From Marinospirillum sp. (GTDB taxonomy: Bacteria > Pseudomonadota > Gammaproteobacteria > Pseudomonadales > Halomonadaceae): a DNA stretch of 35,484 bases. Below the pieces are notes generated by a model. That model was not told the DNA's origin. It worked only from the letters and a program-made list of their open reading frames with translations, and searched no databases. The DNA lies in NCBI GenBank assembly GCA_007119985.1, contig SKOQ01000014.1:1-35484 (forward strand), read 5' to 3'. Below, piece by piece: positions 24,225 to 32,470 of this stretch (position 1 is its first letter; the number at the start of each line of letters is the position of its first letter). A program made the position numbers and the translations under genes.

Positions 24225-24668
24225 ATGGCATGTTCTCAACATAATTCATCTCGCCTGACAGCACCACTAGGCTGGCAATGGGGAGAAGCCCGCTTCGCAG
24301 CAGGCTGGTATCTCTATGCTCTGCATGCAGACCAATGCCTCCATCTAGGTGCCTTTCACTCTCCTGCACTGATGGCTGTGCAAAAAGCGCGCTTTATCGA
24401 GGCACCGCAGACCTGTGTGCACATCAAGCTACAACCAGAAGAGATGACGCTATGGCAACAAGAAGAAGGCCCTGCACCTCGTTTTACAGGCCTTCTTGGT
24501 ACGGCATGGAGCGGATATCGAGTGCAGGCCCTCGACACTGAGCAGGTCGAGGTGATCTATGCGGCTGATTTACGCCTTGAGTGGCTCGGCGTGTTCAGTG
24601 AACCTGAAGCCTTTGCCGTGATCGAGCAACACTATGATCGACGGCGCCAAGGCTGTTTGATTTGTTAA
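24225..24668 (+). CDS. unrecognised soluble protein, about 147 residues
   Basis: I do not recognise this protein. From the ATG at 24225 it has 147 residues, no membrane helix or signal peptide, and a globular composition with many aromatics (GWQWGEARFAAGWYLYAL near the N-terminus) and five cysteines (residues 3, 38, 66, 144 and 147), the last two forming a terminal CxxC. The open frame extends upstream to a GTG at 24177 that would add 16 hydrophobic residues; that GTG lacks a ribosome-binding site, so I prefer the ATG. It ends nine bases from the convergent dnaB. The frame is open for 163 codons with no better competitor on either strand. Confidence 0.6.
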   Translation: MACSQHNSSRLTAPLGWQWGEARFAAGWYLYALHADQCLHLGAFHSPALMAVQKARFIEAPQTCVHIKLQPEEMTLWQQEEGPAPRFTGLLGTAWSGYRVQALDTEQVEVIYAADLRLEWLGVFSEPEAFAVIEQHYDRRRQGCLIC

Positions 24669-24677
24669 GCCGCGCCC

Positions 24678-26102
24678 TTATTCTTCATAGAGAATACCGG
24701 CATCCTTATATTGCGCGTAGCTTTCAGGAGCCAGATCATCAAAGCGAGTATAGCGACCAGTAAAGAGCAGATGCACACTACCGACAGGGCCATTACGCTG
24801 CTTGCCAATAATGATTTCAGCTAAGCCTTTATTCTCTTGTTTTTCTGGATAGTAAACTTCATCGCGATACACAAAAGCGATGACATCCGCATCCTGCTCA
24901 ATCGCACCGGATTCACGCAGATCCGACATAATCGGCCGCTTATTGGTGCGCTGCTCAAGGCCACGATTCAGCTGTGAAAGCGCCACTACAGGGCACTTAA
25001 ACTCCTTCGCTAAGGACTTGAGTGAGCGGGAGATTTCTGAAATCTCAGCCGTCCGGTTTTCGGTATTGCCAGGCACGCGCATCAACTGCAAATAATCCAC
25101 CATGATTAAAGCTGGGTTGCCCTGATCGCGCGCAAGGCGGCGGGTACGCGTACGCAGATCATTCGGCGAAAGCCCTGGCGTATCATCAATAAACAAGGGT
25201 TTATCTTTGATTAAAGCCAGTGTCGCAGACAAGCGGTCCCAATCCTGCTCAGATAAGCGCCCAGTGCGCACATTGGTTTGATCAATACGACCTAAAGAGG
25301 AGAAAACACGCATCAACAGCTGTTCAGCCGGCATCTCCATCGAGAAGACCAGCACAGGCTGATTGGAGTTTAGCAGCGCGCTTTCAACAAGGTTCATCGC
25401 AAAGGTGGTCTTCCCCATCGAGGGACGGCCAGCCACGATGATTAAATCAGAAGGCTGCAAGCCTGATGTTTTTTCATCCAGATCTTTAAAACCAGTCGTT
25501 AAACCAGTGATGCCTCCTGGCTGTAGATCGAGTTCAGCAATCTTTTTCAGTAGATCACTGGCCACACTGCTAATCTGTTGTGGTCCACCGATTTTTGGGC
25601 GATCTTCTGCAATCGCAAAGACTTCACGCTCGGCTTCATTCAGCAATTCATCCGCATGGCGTGGGCCTGGGTTATAGGCGGCATCAGCAATACGGTTGGC
25701 GGCCTGAATGAGTTTGCGGCGTACGGATCGCTGGTAAACTATCTCGGCATAGGCACGAATGTTGGTCGCAGAGGCCGTATTGCGTGCTAGATCAAGCAGG
25801 TAAGCATCACCACCGATGGCATCGAGTAGCCCCCTGGCTTTAAAATCAGCAGAGAGAATCAGCGGATCAAAGGGTGAACCCTTATTGGCCAGTTCCAGAA
25901 TCGATTTAAAGATAAGCTGATTCTGTTTGTTATAAAAATCTTCAGGGACAAGGACTTCAGCAACCGCATCGACCGAGGCATTATCCAGCATCAGGCCGCC
26001 CAAGACCGATTGCTCAGCTTCTTCCGAGCGCGGTAGCATTTTCACTTGAGCGAGTTCTTGATCTTGCGCCAAAGAAGTTGGCTCCACAGGATTACCCTCC
26101 AT
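24678..26102 (-). CDS. dnaB: replicative DNA helicase DnaB
   Basis: A 474-residue protein, the usual DnaB length, that forms the hexameric 5'-3' helicase at the replication fork. The N-terminal primase-interacting domain spans about 25-125, and the RecA-like motor about 190-460. Walker A is GRPSMGKTT (residues 225-233), Walker B is LIMVDYLQL, and ALSQLNR, SDLRESGAIEQDAD and IIGKQRNGP are typical DnaB motifs. No intein is present. The ATG at 26102 has a weak ribosome-binding site; a later ATG (residue 22, MLPRSEEAEQSVLG) is possible, because conservation starts there. It is transcribed from its own promoter (26130-26160), separated from rplI by a terminator. Confidence 0.97.
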   Translation of the reverse strand: MEGNPVEPTSLAQDQELAQVKMLPRSEEAEQSVLGGLMLDNASVDAVAEVLVPEDFYNKQNQLIFKSILELANKGSPFDPLILSADFKARGLLDAIGGDAYLLDLARNTASATNIRAYAEIVYQRSVRRKLIQAANRIADAAYNPGPRHADELLNEAEREVFAIAEDRPKIGGPQQISSVASDLLKKIAELDLQPGGITGLTTGFKDLDEKTSGLQPSDLIIVAGRPSMGKTTFAMNLVESALLNSNQPVLVFSMEMPAEQLLMRVFSSLGRIDQTNVRTGRLSEQDWDRLSATLALIKDKPLFIDDTPGLSPNDLRTRTRRLARDQGNPALIMVDYLQLMRVPGNTENRTAEISEISRSLKSLAKEFKCPVVALSQLNRGLEQRTNKRPIMSDLRESGAIEQDADVIAFVYRDEVYYPEKQENKGLAEIIIGKQRNGPVGSVHLLFTGRYTRFDDLAPESYAQYKDAGILYEE

Positions 26103-26129
26103 CAGTGCAGGTGCAGGTTCAGCCGAGCT

Positions 26130-26160
26130 ATTGTATTGAGCTAGATAGGCAGGATGTCAA
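26130..26160 (-). promoter_or_regulatory. sigma70 promoter of dnaB
   Basis: On the minus strand a perfect TTGACA (26160-26155) is followed by TACAAT (26135-26130). The 19-base spacer is longer than ideal. It lies about 30 bases before the dnaB ATG and downstream of the rplI terminator. Confidence 0.65.
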
Positions 26161-26245
26161 GCAAGAGCTTCTCTAACAAGGCTCTTTCAGCCTGCGGCTT
26201 GTTGCGACTGAGCTGAATTCAATGCCCGCGTTTTCATTAACCATG

Positions 26246-26278
26246 AAAAAAGGCACAGGGAGTCCCGTGCCTTTTTTT
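26246..26278. terminator. strong intrinsic terminator of the rpsF-rplI operon
   Basis: AAAAAAGGCAC (26246-26256) pairs with GTGCCTTTTTT (26267-26277), with an inner GGG/CCC closing the stem. Ts flank it on both strands. It lies about 30 bases beyond the rplI stop codon and isolates dnaB from the ribosomal operon. Confidence 0.95.
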
Positions 26279-26309
26279 AAACTGCCAGAAAAGCTGGCGC
26301 AGATGAGAT

Positions 26310-26759
26310 TTACTCAGCCACAACCGCGACTTTCAGTACAGCTTCAACTTCAGTGTGCAGGTGAACCACGATATCGAATTCACCAACGTGACGCAGAGGA
26401 CCTTCTGGCAGACGCACTTCGCTCTTCTCAAGCGCAACGCCGGCTGCTGTTGCTGCTTCAGCCAGATCACGTGCACCGATCGAACCAAACAGCTTGCCTT
26501 CGTCACCCGCTTTAGAAGCGATAGTGACACGCTCCAGCGCTTCCAACTGAGCCAGACGCGCTTGCGCTTGGGCCAGACGCTCAGCAGAAGCCGCTTCCAG
26601 TTCAGCACGACGCTGTTGGAACATTTCACGGTTGGCTTCAGTGGCAGGAACAGCCTTGCCTTGGGGGATCAAGAAGTTACGGCCATAGCCGCTCTTGACG
26701 TTAACTTCATCACCCAGTGCGCCCAGCTTACCAATTTTTTCTAACAGAATAACTTGCAT
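26310..26759 (-). CDS. rplI: 50S ribosomal protein L9
   Basis: A 149-residue protein, the same length as E. coli L9. The start MQVILLEKIGKLGALGDEV and the KSGYGRNFLIPQGKA segment are diagnostic of the 23S rRNA-binding N-terminal domain. A long central helix (about 40-75, Ala/Gln/Arg-rich) leads to the C-terminal domain. The ATG at 26759 has GAGGAT upstream; an in-frame upstream start at 26798 is rejected because it adds 13 non-family residues. It is the last gene of the operon, 19 bases after the DUF2232 gene and followed by a strong terminator. Confidence 0.97.
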   Translation of the reverse strand: MQVILLEKIGKLGALGDEVNVKSGYGRNFLIPQGKAVPATEANREMFQQRRAELEAASAERLAQAQARLAQLEALERVTIASKAGDEGKLFGSIGARDLAEAATAAGVALEKSEVRLPEGPLRHVGEFDIVVHLHTEVEAVLKVAVVAE

Positions 26760-26778
26760 GTTTTTATCCTCAAAGACG

Positions 26779-27663
26779 TTAGGCTTCTCCACTGCCATCA
26801 GATGGCGGTGGTGGAGGTGCCAGTCGGCTACGGAAATCGAGCAGACTGTCCGCCATAGCGATACCTACTAAAAGTAGGATGATATAAGGTTGAGCAAACA
26901 ACATCAGCAGATATAACAGGCCCAACCAAAAGCTGTTATAACCTTGAATTCGTACTACCCCATGAATCAGCGCCAAAGCAGCGATGAGCAGCGGCAAAGG
27001 AATCAAAGGCAAGAGCGGCAACAAACCCTGCCACCCACTCCACAACACCAGCAAAAAGAGCACGAAAAGCAGGCTGTACCAAACAGGTAAGCGCAACGCT
27101 TGGAACTCCAACGCAAAGCCTTGTGGACGATAGAGATGGGCTTGCCACCAGCGCCCGATCATTAAAGCCAGCAGCGCAGTCAACACCTGCATTGTGGCCA
27201 CCATGCCATTCAGCAGTTGACCAAACACGGTGAGCAACTGAGCTTGCTGCTCTGGCTGTATACCAAGGGATTGAAAGTGGGGATTATTGGCGAGCAACAG
27301 ATCAAAAAGCTCTTGCTGCAGCTCTTGTGGAATCCACGAAAAGCCCAGCGCCATCATCGCACCACAGGCCAATCCAGCGAACAAGGGATACACCCAATTT
27401 TGCTGCTGCTTGAGCAGTTCAGCAAAAACAATGACCATGGCCACAACGGCCAGAACACTAGGATCGCCTGAGAAAAAGTAGACCAGCCCCGGCAAAAAAG
27501 CCGCTGCTGCCACTGGCAAGGCATCACGCCTTTCCATGCGCAACCAAACCAGCGCAACCACGGCTGCGCTGATCAGGTGCAAGAAGGGAATCAATGCTGT
27601 GACCGCAGCCACCGCCATAGCCTTAGTGCGACTTTGCATCACAAACTCAGCTAAAAAGCGCAT
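26779..27663 (-). CDS. DUF2232 (YybS-like) membrane protein in the ribosomal operon
   Basis: A 294-residue protein, almost entirely hydrophobic, with about seven or eight predicted helices and a proline-rich tail (APPPPPSDGSGEA). Its position between rpsR and rplI and its topology fit the DUF2232/YybS group, which occupies this slot in pseudomonads, where enterics carry priB upstream of rpsR. The role is unknown; some DUF2232 proteins resemble S components of ECF vitamin transporters (family knowledge, not shown here). It starts 35 bases after rpsR and ends 19 bases before rplI, so it is co-transcribed with the ribosomal genes. Confidence 0.78.
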   Translation of the reverse strand: MRFLAEFVMQSRTKAMAVAAVTALIPFLHLISAAVVALVWLRMERRDALPVAAAAFLPGLVYFFSGDPSVLAVVAMVIVFAELLKQQQNWVYPLFAGLACGAMMALGFSWIPQELQQELFDLLLANNPHFQSLGIQPEQQAQLLTVFGQLLNGMVATMQVLTALLALMIGRWWQAHLYRPQGFALEFQALRLPVWYSLLFVLFLLVLWSGWQGLLPLLPLIPLPLLIAALALIHGVVRIQGYNSFWLGLLYLLMLFAQPYIILLLVGIAMADSLLDFRSRLAPPPPPSDGSGEA

Positions 27664-27698
27664 AGCGACTCCCGACTTAAGGGTACAAAAAGTGTTGC

Positions 27699-27929
27699 TT
27701 AGTTGTCGTGGCTATCGCTGAAAGGCAGCAGAGCCAAGAAACGTGCACGCTTAATGGCTGTAGACAGCTGACGCTGATACTTGGCTTTTGTTCCAGTGAT
27801 ACGGCTAGGAACGATTTTGCCAGTCTCAGTAACATAGCCTTTCAGCAGATCCAAATCTTTGTAATCGATTTGCTTGATGCCTTCAGCGGTGAAACGGCAG
27901 AATTTACGGCGACGAAAGAAACGAGCCAT
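27699..27929 (-). CDS. rpsR: 30S ribosomal protein S18
   Basis: A 76-residue protein matching S18 throughout: MARFFRRRKFCRFTAEG at the N-terminus, DYKDLDLLKGYVTETGKI, and QRQLSTAIKRARFLALLPF near the C-terminus. It is one residue longer than E. coli S18. The conserved N-terminal basic/cysteine stretch is intact. It lies 23 bases after rpsF; S6 and S18 bind 16S rRNA as a pair. Confidence 0.98.
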   Translation of the reverse strand: MARFFRRRKFCRFTAEGIKQIDYKDLDLLKGYVTETGKIVPSRITGTKAKYQRQLSTAIKRARFLALLPFSDSHDN

Positions 27930-27952
27930 GGGACTTCTCCTGGTAGATGAAT

Positions 27953-28342
27953 TTATTCAGCGTCTTCTTGTTCAACGTTCTCATCGCTGCCTTGAGCATC
28001 CTCACGGCGACGATCTTCACGAGATTCGGTCGCCTTCATTGGGGAAGGCTCAGTCACTGCTTCGTTCATACGAACGATCAGGTTGCGAATCACCGCGTCG
28101 TTGTAACGGAAGATCTCTTCCAGTTCAGCAACCACTGACTCAGGGCACTCTAAGTTCATCAGAACGTAGTGTGCTTTAGTGATCTTGTCGATAGGGTAAG
28201 CCAGGTGACGACGACCCCAGTCTTCCATACGGTGCACTTGGCCTTGGGCTTCAGTGACCAGAGTGGTGTAACGCTCGATCATAGCGGGAACTTGCTCGCT
28301 CTGATCAGGGTGAACCATAAACACGATTTCATAATGACGCAT
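27953..28342 (-). CDS. rpsF: 30S ribosomal protein S6
   Basis: A 129-residue protein matching S6: MRHYEIVFMVHPDQSEQVP at the start, and DWGRRHLAYPIDKITKAHYVLMN in the middle. The C-terminal tail (about residues 100-129) is rich in Glu, Asp and Arg, as in E. coli S6, where glutamates are added post-translationally by RimK. No rimK is in the window. The ATG at 28342 has AAGGAG seven bases upstream, and the upstream in-frame extension to 28396 is rejected. It is the first gene of rpsF-rpsR-DUF2232-rplI and has a structured leader. Confidence 0.97.
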   Translation of the reverse strand: MRHYEIVFMVHPDQSEQVPAMIERYTTLVTEAQGQVHRMEDWGRRHLAYPIDKITKAHYVLMNLECPESVVAELEEIFRYNDAVIRNLIVRMNEAVTEPSPMKATESREDRRREDAQGSDENVEQEDAE

Positions 28343-28365
28343 TGAATGCTCCTTACGGTTTAACA

Positions 28366-28439
28366 GCTTTTTGTCTGCTTGAAATATGAACAGCAAAAAG
28401 CAAGGAGGAAACGGAATTAAAGCGTACAGAACACTTTAA
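28366..28439 (-). promoter_or_regulatory. structured 5' leader of the rpsF operon
   Basis: The rpsF leader of about 130 bases contains two good stem-loops: TTAAAGTG/CGCTTTAA (28439-28417 on the minus strand, one G-U pair), and GCTTTTTG-CTG/CAG-A-CAAAAAGC (28401-28366), which lies close to the ribosome-binding site. A weaker CCTGA/TCAGG pair lies further upstream. S6:S18 autoregulatory leaders are known for rpsF in several bacteria, but I could not match the conserved bulged CCG motif with certainty. Confidence 0.45.
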
Positions 28440-28480
28440 ACCTGACACCGCTTTCCGACTACTTTCAGGCAAGGGACAAG

Positions 28481-28509
28481 ATTCTACTCTGCAGCTGTGC
28501 CAGAAGCAA
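28481..28509 (-). promoter_or_regulatory. sigma70 promoter of the rpsF operon
   Basis: On the minus strand TTGCTT (28509-28504), a 17-base spacer and TAGAAT (28486-28481) form a plausible promoter immediately after the rlmB stop codon. It would give a leader of about 130 bases. Confidence 0.55.
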
Positions 28510-28511
28510 CC

Positions 28512-29339
28512 TTAGACCGCCAAACGCTGGCGCACGGCTTCATAAAGCGCGACGCCTGCCGCAACAGAAACGTTCAGGCTAGAGACATCACCCGCCATCG
28601 GCAAGCGTACTAGCTGATCACACTGCTCGCGAGTGAGACGACGCATTCCCTTACCTTCAGCCCCCATGACTAAAGCCGTCGAGCGAGTTAAATCCGCCTG
28701 ATAAATCAAATCTTCTGCCTCACCCGCTGTTCCGACCACCCAGACACCATAGTCTTTCAAGGTTCGCAAGGCACGCGCAAGGTTAGTCACCTGGATCAAG
28801 GGGAGGATTTCAGCTGCACCTGATGCCACTTTACGCGCAGCGGCATTCAGTGTTGCCGAGCGATCCTTGGGTGTAATAATCGCCTGTACGCCAGCGGCTT
28901 CTGCCGTTCGTAAACACGCGCCGAGATTATGTGGGTCCGTGACACCGTCTAAGACCAAAAATAACGCTGTAGCTGAACCTGTTAGGGTTTCCAGCAGACG
29001 CTCCAAATCGGCTTCACTGCCTGCTTGACGCGGCTGCACCCAAGCCACCACACCTTGGTGCTGTTCATCAGCCTGCGCATCCAAATCAGCACGCCCTATC
29101 TTGTGCAGGGCAACACCCTGCTGCTGGGCGAGATGGATCAGGTCTTGCATACGCTGATCAGCACGCTCCTCCTGCACCTGCAAACTCATCACCGCCTGCG
29201 GACGATGCTTCAGCACACTGGTGACAGCATGAAAACCAACGAGCTTAACTTGATCAACACCAGCTTCGACTGGCGGCTTCTTGGTGCGTTTTGCCACTCG
29301 GTGGCGTTTGGATACAGGTCGGGATGCACTCACACTCAA
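28512..29339 (-). CDS. rlmB: 23S rRNA 2'-O-methyltransferase RlmB (G2251)
   Basis: A 275-residue SPOUT (TrmH-type) methyltransferase. The three knot motifs are clear: LDGVTDPHNLGACLRTAEAAG, ALVMGAEGKGMRRL and LPMAGDVSSLNVSVAAGVALYE. An N-terminal L30e-like substrate-binding domain (about 30-100, including LVGFHAVTSVL) precedes them. RlmB methylates G2251 in the peptidyl-transferase P loop. A basic extension of about 25 residues makes it longer than E. coli RlmB (243). It follows rnr on the same strand, as in many gammaproteobacteria, but a hairpin terminator lies between them. Confidence 0.94.
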   Translation of the reverse strand: MSVSASRPVSKRHRVAKRTKKPPVEAGVDQVKLVGFHAVTSVLKHRPQAVMSLQVQEERADQRMQDLIHLAQQQGVALHKIGRADLDAQADEQHQGVVAWVQPRQAGSEADLERLLETLTGSATALFLVLDGVTDPHNLGACLRTAEAAGVQAIITPKDRSATLNAAARKVASGAAEILPLIQVTNLARALRTLKDYGVWVVGTAGEAEDLIYQADLTRSTALVMGAEGKGMRRLTREQCDQLVRLPMAGDVSSLNVSVAAGVALYEAVRQRLAV

Positions 29340-29374
29340 CTCTCTTTTTGGTCAAACAAGGAACTCAATAAAAT

Positions 29375-29403
29375 AAAGAAAACGGCTTGCAGGCAAGCCG
29401 TTT
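29375..29403 (-). terminator. terminator after rnr
   Basis: AAACGGCTTGC and GCAAGCCGTTT (29380-29390 with 29393-29403) are exact inverted repeats. On the minus strand the stem is followed by TTCTTTATTTTATTG. It lies just downstream of the rnr stop codon and should reduce read-through into rlmB. Confidence 0.8.
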
Positions 29404-29431
29404 CCGAATACTACTCATGCAAAATGCCAGC

Positions 29432-32125
29432 CTACTTCTTCTTTTTCACAGCCTTTTTGACTGACTTCTCTTTGGTCTTGCTTTTCACCTTCTCTTTCAA
29501 CTTCTCTTTTTTCTTGCCCTTGGCTTTCTTGGCCTTGTCTTTTTTCGGCTTTTTCACTTTGGCATCAGTCACCTTTTTCTTTTTCTTGACTGGCTGTGGC
29601 GCCTGCTCGTCTTGGGTGAGCTCTTCTTGACCAGTCACTTTGGGCTCAGCCACCTTCACCGGTGCCGCAACGCGCTTTCTGGGTTGACGCAGCGGCGTAG
29701 CGGCGGTTTCAACAGCCTCAGCCTGAGCCTCAGCAACCACGGGCTTGATCGCTCGAGCAGCCGGTTTTTTACGCGGGGCGGGGCCACTGGCTCGACCACG
29801 CGAGGTGGCGGGCTGACGCCTTGCTGGACGCGCTGTTTTTGCCGCTGGGGCATTTTTCGTACGTCGCTTACCACCTTCATTCAAAGCTTCTGTCAGATCA
29901 AAATCGATCTTACGATCATCAAGATTCACTCGCGACACCAGCACTTCAACCGCATCGCCCAGACGCCAAACTCGCCCCGTACGCTCACCCTTTAAGCGCT
30001 GTTTTTCTGGCTCAAAGTGATAGTAGTCACTGGGTAGGGCACTAATATGCACCAGACCTTCGACATAAAACTCATCCAGCTCAATAAAGAGACCGAAACC
30101 AACCACTGAGGTAATGCGACCACTAAAGACCTCACCCACATGCTCAGCCAAGAACTCGCATTTGAGCCAATCCATCACATCGCGCACAGCCTCATCGGCA
30201 CGGCGTTCGGCCATAGAGCAGTGCTCACCAAGCTCCACCATCTGTTGCGGCGTGTAAGGGAGCCACTTTTCAAGCCGCTCCACTGGCTGGCCTTCAACAC
30301 GCAGCACTTGATGGCTGGCGCGATCACTGCGAATCAAACCACGCAGCGCACGATGCACCAGCAAATCAGGATAACGGCGGATCGGAGAGGTAAAGTGGGC
30401 ATAGGCTGGATAGGAAAGTCCAAAATGACCAAGATTCTCAGGCGAGTAGACGGCCTGCTGCATGGATCTGAGCATCATGGTTTGAATCACTGCGGCATCA
30501 GCACGACCACGAATCTGCGCAAAAAGCGCCTGATAGTCTTCAGGCGTGGGCTTATCCCCGCCACCGAGCGTGATGCCCAGCTCACCTAAGAAAGCACGCA
30601 GGGTTTCAAGCCGTTCTGTTTTCGGCCCCTCATGCACACGGTACAAACCAGCGAGCTGGTGCTTCTCTAAAAAGCGCGCTGTCGCCACGTTAGCGCACAG
30701 CATGCATTCTTCAATAATCTTATGAGCATCATTGCGCACCACAGGCACAATACGTTCAATTTTTTGATCCGCACTGAAGATAATCCGTGTTTCACGTGTT
30801 TCAAAATCTATCGCTCCGCGCTCATCGCGCGCTTGGCGCAACAAGCGATAAAGCTGCTCTAGATCTTGCAAAGGCTTTACCAGCTGGGGCTGCGACTGAG
30901 CTAAAGCTTGAGCCGCTTCACTATCTGGCGTTTCAAGCAGCGCCCCCACTTGCGTATAAGTGAGACGCGCCTTAGAGTTCATCACACCTTCATAAAAACG
31001 GTAACGCGTCAGCTGCCCCTTGGCGCTGATATTCATCTCACAGACCATACACAGGCGATCGACCTGCGGATTCAGCGAACAGAGGCCATTCGACAGCGCC
31101 TCAGGTAACATCGGAATCACCCGGCCGGGGAAGTAAACCGAAGTCGCACGCTGGCGCGCCTCATGATCCAAGGGGGAGTCCACCGGCACATAGTGAGAAA
31201 CATCCGCAATCGCGACCCAAAGCTTCCAACCACCCCGCGAGGCTGGGCGACAATAAACAGCATCATCAAAATCTTTTGCATCCTCACCGTCGATCGTCAC
31301 AAAGGGCAGGTCGCGTACATCAACTCGACGCAATTTATCTTCTTCTTTCACCTCTGCGCCCAGCTGACTGGCTTGCTCTTGCACTGCCTCTGGCCACTCA
31401 AAGGGCAGATTGTAACTGCGCAAAGCCACCTCGATTTCCATGCCTGCTGCCATAAAATCACCGAGCACTTCGCTAATACGACCCGTGACCATGCGCTTAG
31501 CGGCCGGGTGCTCAAGGATATCTACCTGCACCATTTCACCTTCGCGCGCACCACCGAGGTGTTCTGGCGGGATGAGAACCGGATGCTGAATACTGGGGTT
31601 TTCTGGCTGCACAACCGCAAAACCACCAGGCTGGTAAGTCAAACGCCCCACAAGGCGCTCAACGCCACGCTGAATAATTTCAACAATCACCGCCTCTTTA
31701 CGACCACGCTGATCTTTGCCCACTTCGCGCGCCAGCACGATATCGCCATGCCAAACCTTGGCCAGCTGTTTGTTATGGAGAAAATAGTCTCCGCCACCTT
31801 GCTCTGGGATTAAAAACCCAAACCCATCTTTATGCGCTTGAACTCGACCTTTGATTAAATCCAGCTTATCAATCAGTGCATAGGCACGACGGCGATTCGC
31901 TAATAACTGACCATCTCTTTCCATTGCGATCAAACGACGACGCAGGGCTTCAATAGAATCTTCATTCGTCATGCCATAAGCGCGGCACAACTGTTCATGG
32001 GTCATCGGACGTCCTGCTTCAGCGAGGCAGGCTAAAATATATTCACGGCTTGGGACCGGAGAGGTATATTGTTGCGCTTCTCTTTGCGCTAATGGATCAA
32101 GATCGAGCGACCAAGTGGTTGCCAT
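29432..32125 (-). CDS. rnr: ribonuclease R with lysine-rich C-terminal tail
   Basis: An 897-residue 3'-5' exoribonuclease that degrades structured RNA. Domains in order: winged helix (about 20-85), cold-shock domains (about 90-250, including GRVQAHKDGFGFLIPE), RNB catalytic domain (about 265-600) with the acidic cluster VTIDGEDAKDFDDAVY (277-291), S1 domain (about 655-735, FSGRITSVVGFGLFIELD) and a basic tail from about 749. The tail is about 149 residues, first Ala/Pro/Arg-rich, then with about 30 lysines in the last 51 residues; E. coli RNase R (813) has a shorter one. Such tails aid unwinding and ribosome or trans-translation contacts. AAAGGAAG precedes the ATG at 32125. Confidence 0.97.
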   Translation of the reverse strand: MATTWSLDLDPLAQREAQQYTSPVPSREYILACLAEAGRPMTHEQLCRAYGMTNEDSIEALRRRLIAMERDGQLLANRRRAYALIDKLDLIKGRVQAHKDGFGFLIPEQGGGDYFLHNKQLAKVWHGDIVLAREVGKDQRGRKEAVIVEIIQRGVERLVGRLTYQPGGFAVVQPENPSIQHPVLIPPEHLGGAREGEMVQVDILEHPAAKRMVTGRISEVLGDFMAAGMEIEVALRSYNLPFEWPEAVQEQASQLGAEVKEEDKLRRVDVRDLPFVTIDGEDAKDFDDAVYCRPASRGGWKLWVAIADVSHYVPVDSPLDHEARQRATSVYFPGRVIPMLPEALSNGLCSLNPQVDRLCMVCEMNISAKGQLTRYRFYEGVMNSKARLTYTQVGALLETPDSEAAQALAQSQPQLVKPLQDLEQLYRLLRQARDERGAIDFETRETRIIFSADQKIERIVPVVRNDAHKIIEECMLCANVATARFLEKHQLAGLYRVHEGPKTERLETLRAFLGELGITLGGGDKPTPEDYQALFAQIRGRADAAVIQTMMLRSMQQAVYSPENLGHFGLSYPAYAHFTSPIRRYPDLLVHRALRGLIRSDRASHQVLRVEGQPVERLEKWLPYTPQQMVELGEHCSMAERRADEAVRDVMDWLKCEFLAEHVGEVFSGRITSVVGFGLFIELDEFYVEGLVHISALPSDYYHFEPEKQRLKGERTGRVWRLGDAVEVLVSRVNLDDRKIDFDLTEALNEGGKRRTKNAPAAKTARPARRQPATSRGRASGPAPRKKPAARAIKPVVAEAQAEAVETAATPLRQPRKRVAAPVKVAEPKVTGQEELTQDEQAPQPVKKKKKVTDAKVKKPKKDKAKKAKGKKKEKLKEKVKSKTKEKSVKKAVKKKK

Positions 32126-32280
32126 ATAAGTCTTCCTTTATCTTTTTTTAGTCATACATTTCATGCAGTTTAGCACTTAATCTAGCTGAGTAGACTGTTT
32201 ACTCTCGCTGTGCTATTTCCATTTTGATGCAGTGAGGCGCGGTCATTTAACGCACCTTTTGATCATCCCGACAAAAAAAC

Positions 32281-32308
32281 TTGCACGCCCCACAAAACCA
32301 TGTAGAAT
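32281..32308 (+). promoter_or_regulatory. sigma70 promoter of the tRNA-Leu genes
   Basis: TTGCAC (32281-32286), a 16-base spacer and TAGAAT (32303-32308) precede the first tRNA by 16 bases. A GC-rich discriminator (ACGCCTCCG) follows the -10, as is typical of stringently controlled stable-RNA promoters. Confidence 0.8.
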
Positions 32309-32324
32309 ACGCCTCCGTTGGGAT

Positions 32325-32411
32325 GCCCAGATGGCGGAATTGGTAGACGCGCTGGTTTCAGGTATCAGTGGCCGCAAGGTCGTGGAAGTTCGAGTCTTCT
32401 TCTGGGCACCA
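32325..32411 (+). tRNA. tRNA-Leu (anticodon CAG), copy 1
   Basis: An 87-base class II tRNA. The acceptor stem GCCCAGA/TCTGGGC is perfect, with A73 and encoded CCA. The anticodon loop TTCAGGT gives CAG, reading the leucine codon CUG. The long variable arm is GGCC-GCAA-GGTC, and the T-loop is TTCGAGT. Confidence 0.97.
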
Positions 32412-32470
32412 TCTCAACTTAATACTCGCTTCATTCTCAATACTGCTTGTATTGATGTTTTTTTGTAAGT

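Noticed and set aside
24657..24668. C-terminal CLIC resembling a CaaX prenylation box
   Set aside because: Bacteria lack endogenous CaaX prenylation, and this resemblance in four residues is expected by chance.
29025..29630. Plus-strand ORF of 201 codons with a Phe-rich end
   Set aside because: The Phe-rich part is the antisense reading of the lysine-rich rnr tail, and the rest is antisense to rlmB.
31163..31813. Plus-strand ORF of 216 codons inside rnr
   Set aside because: It is fully antisense to the conserved RNase R catalytic region, with no domain pattern.
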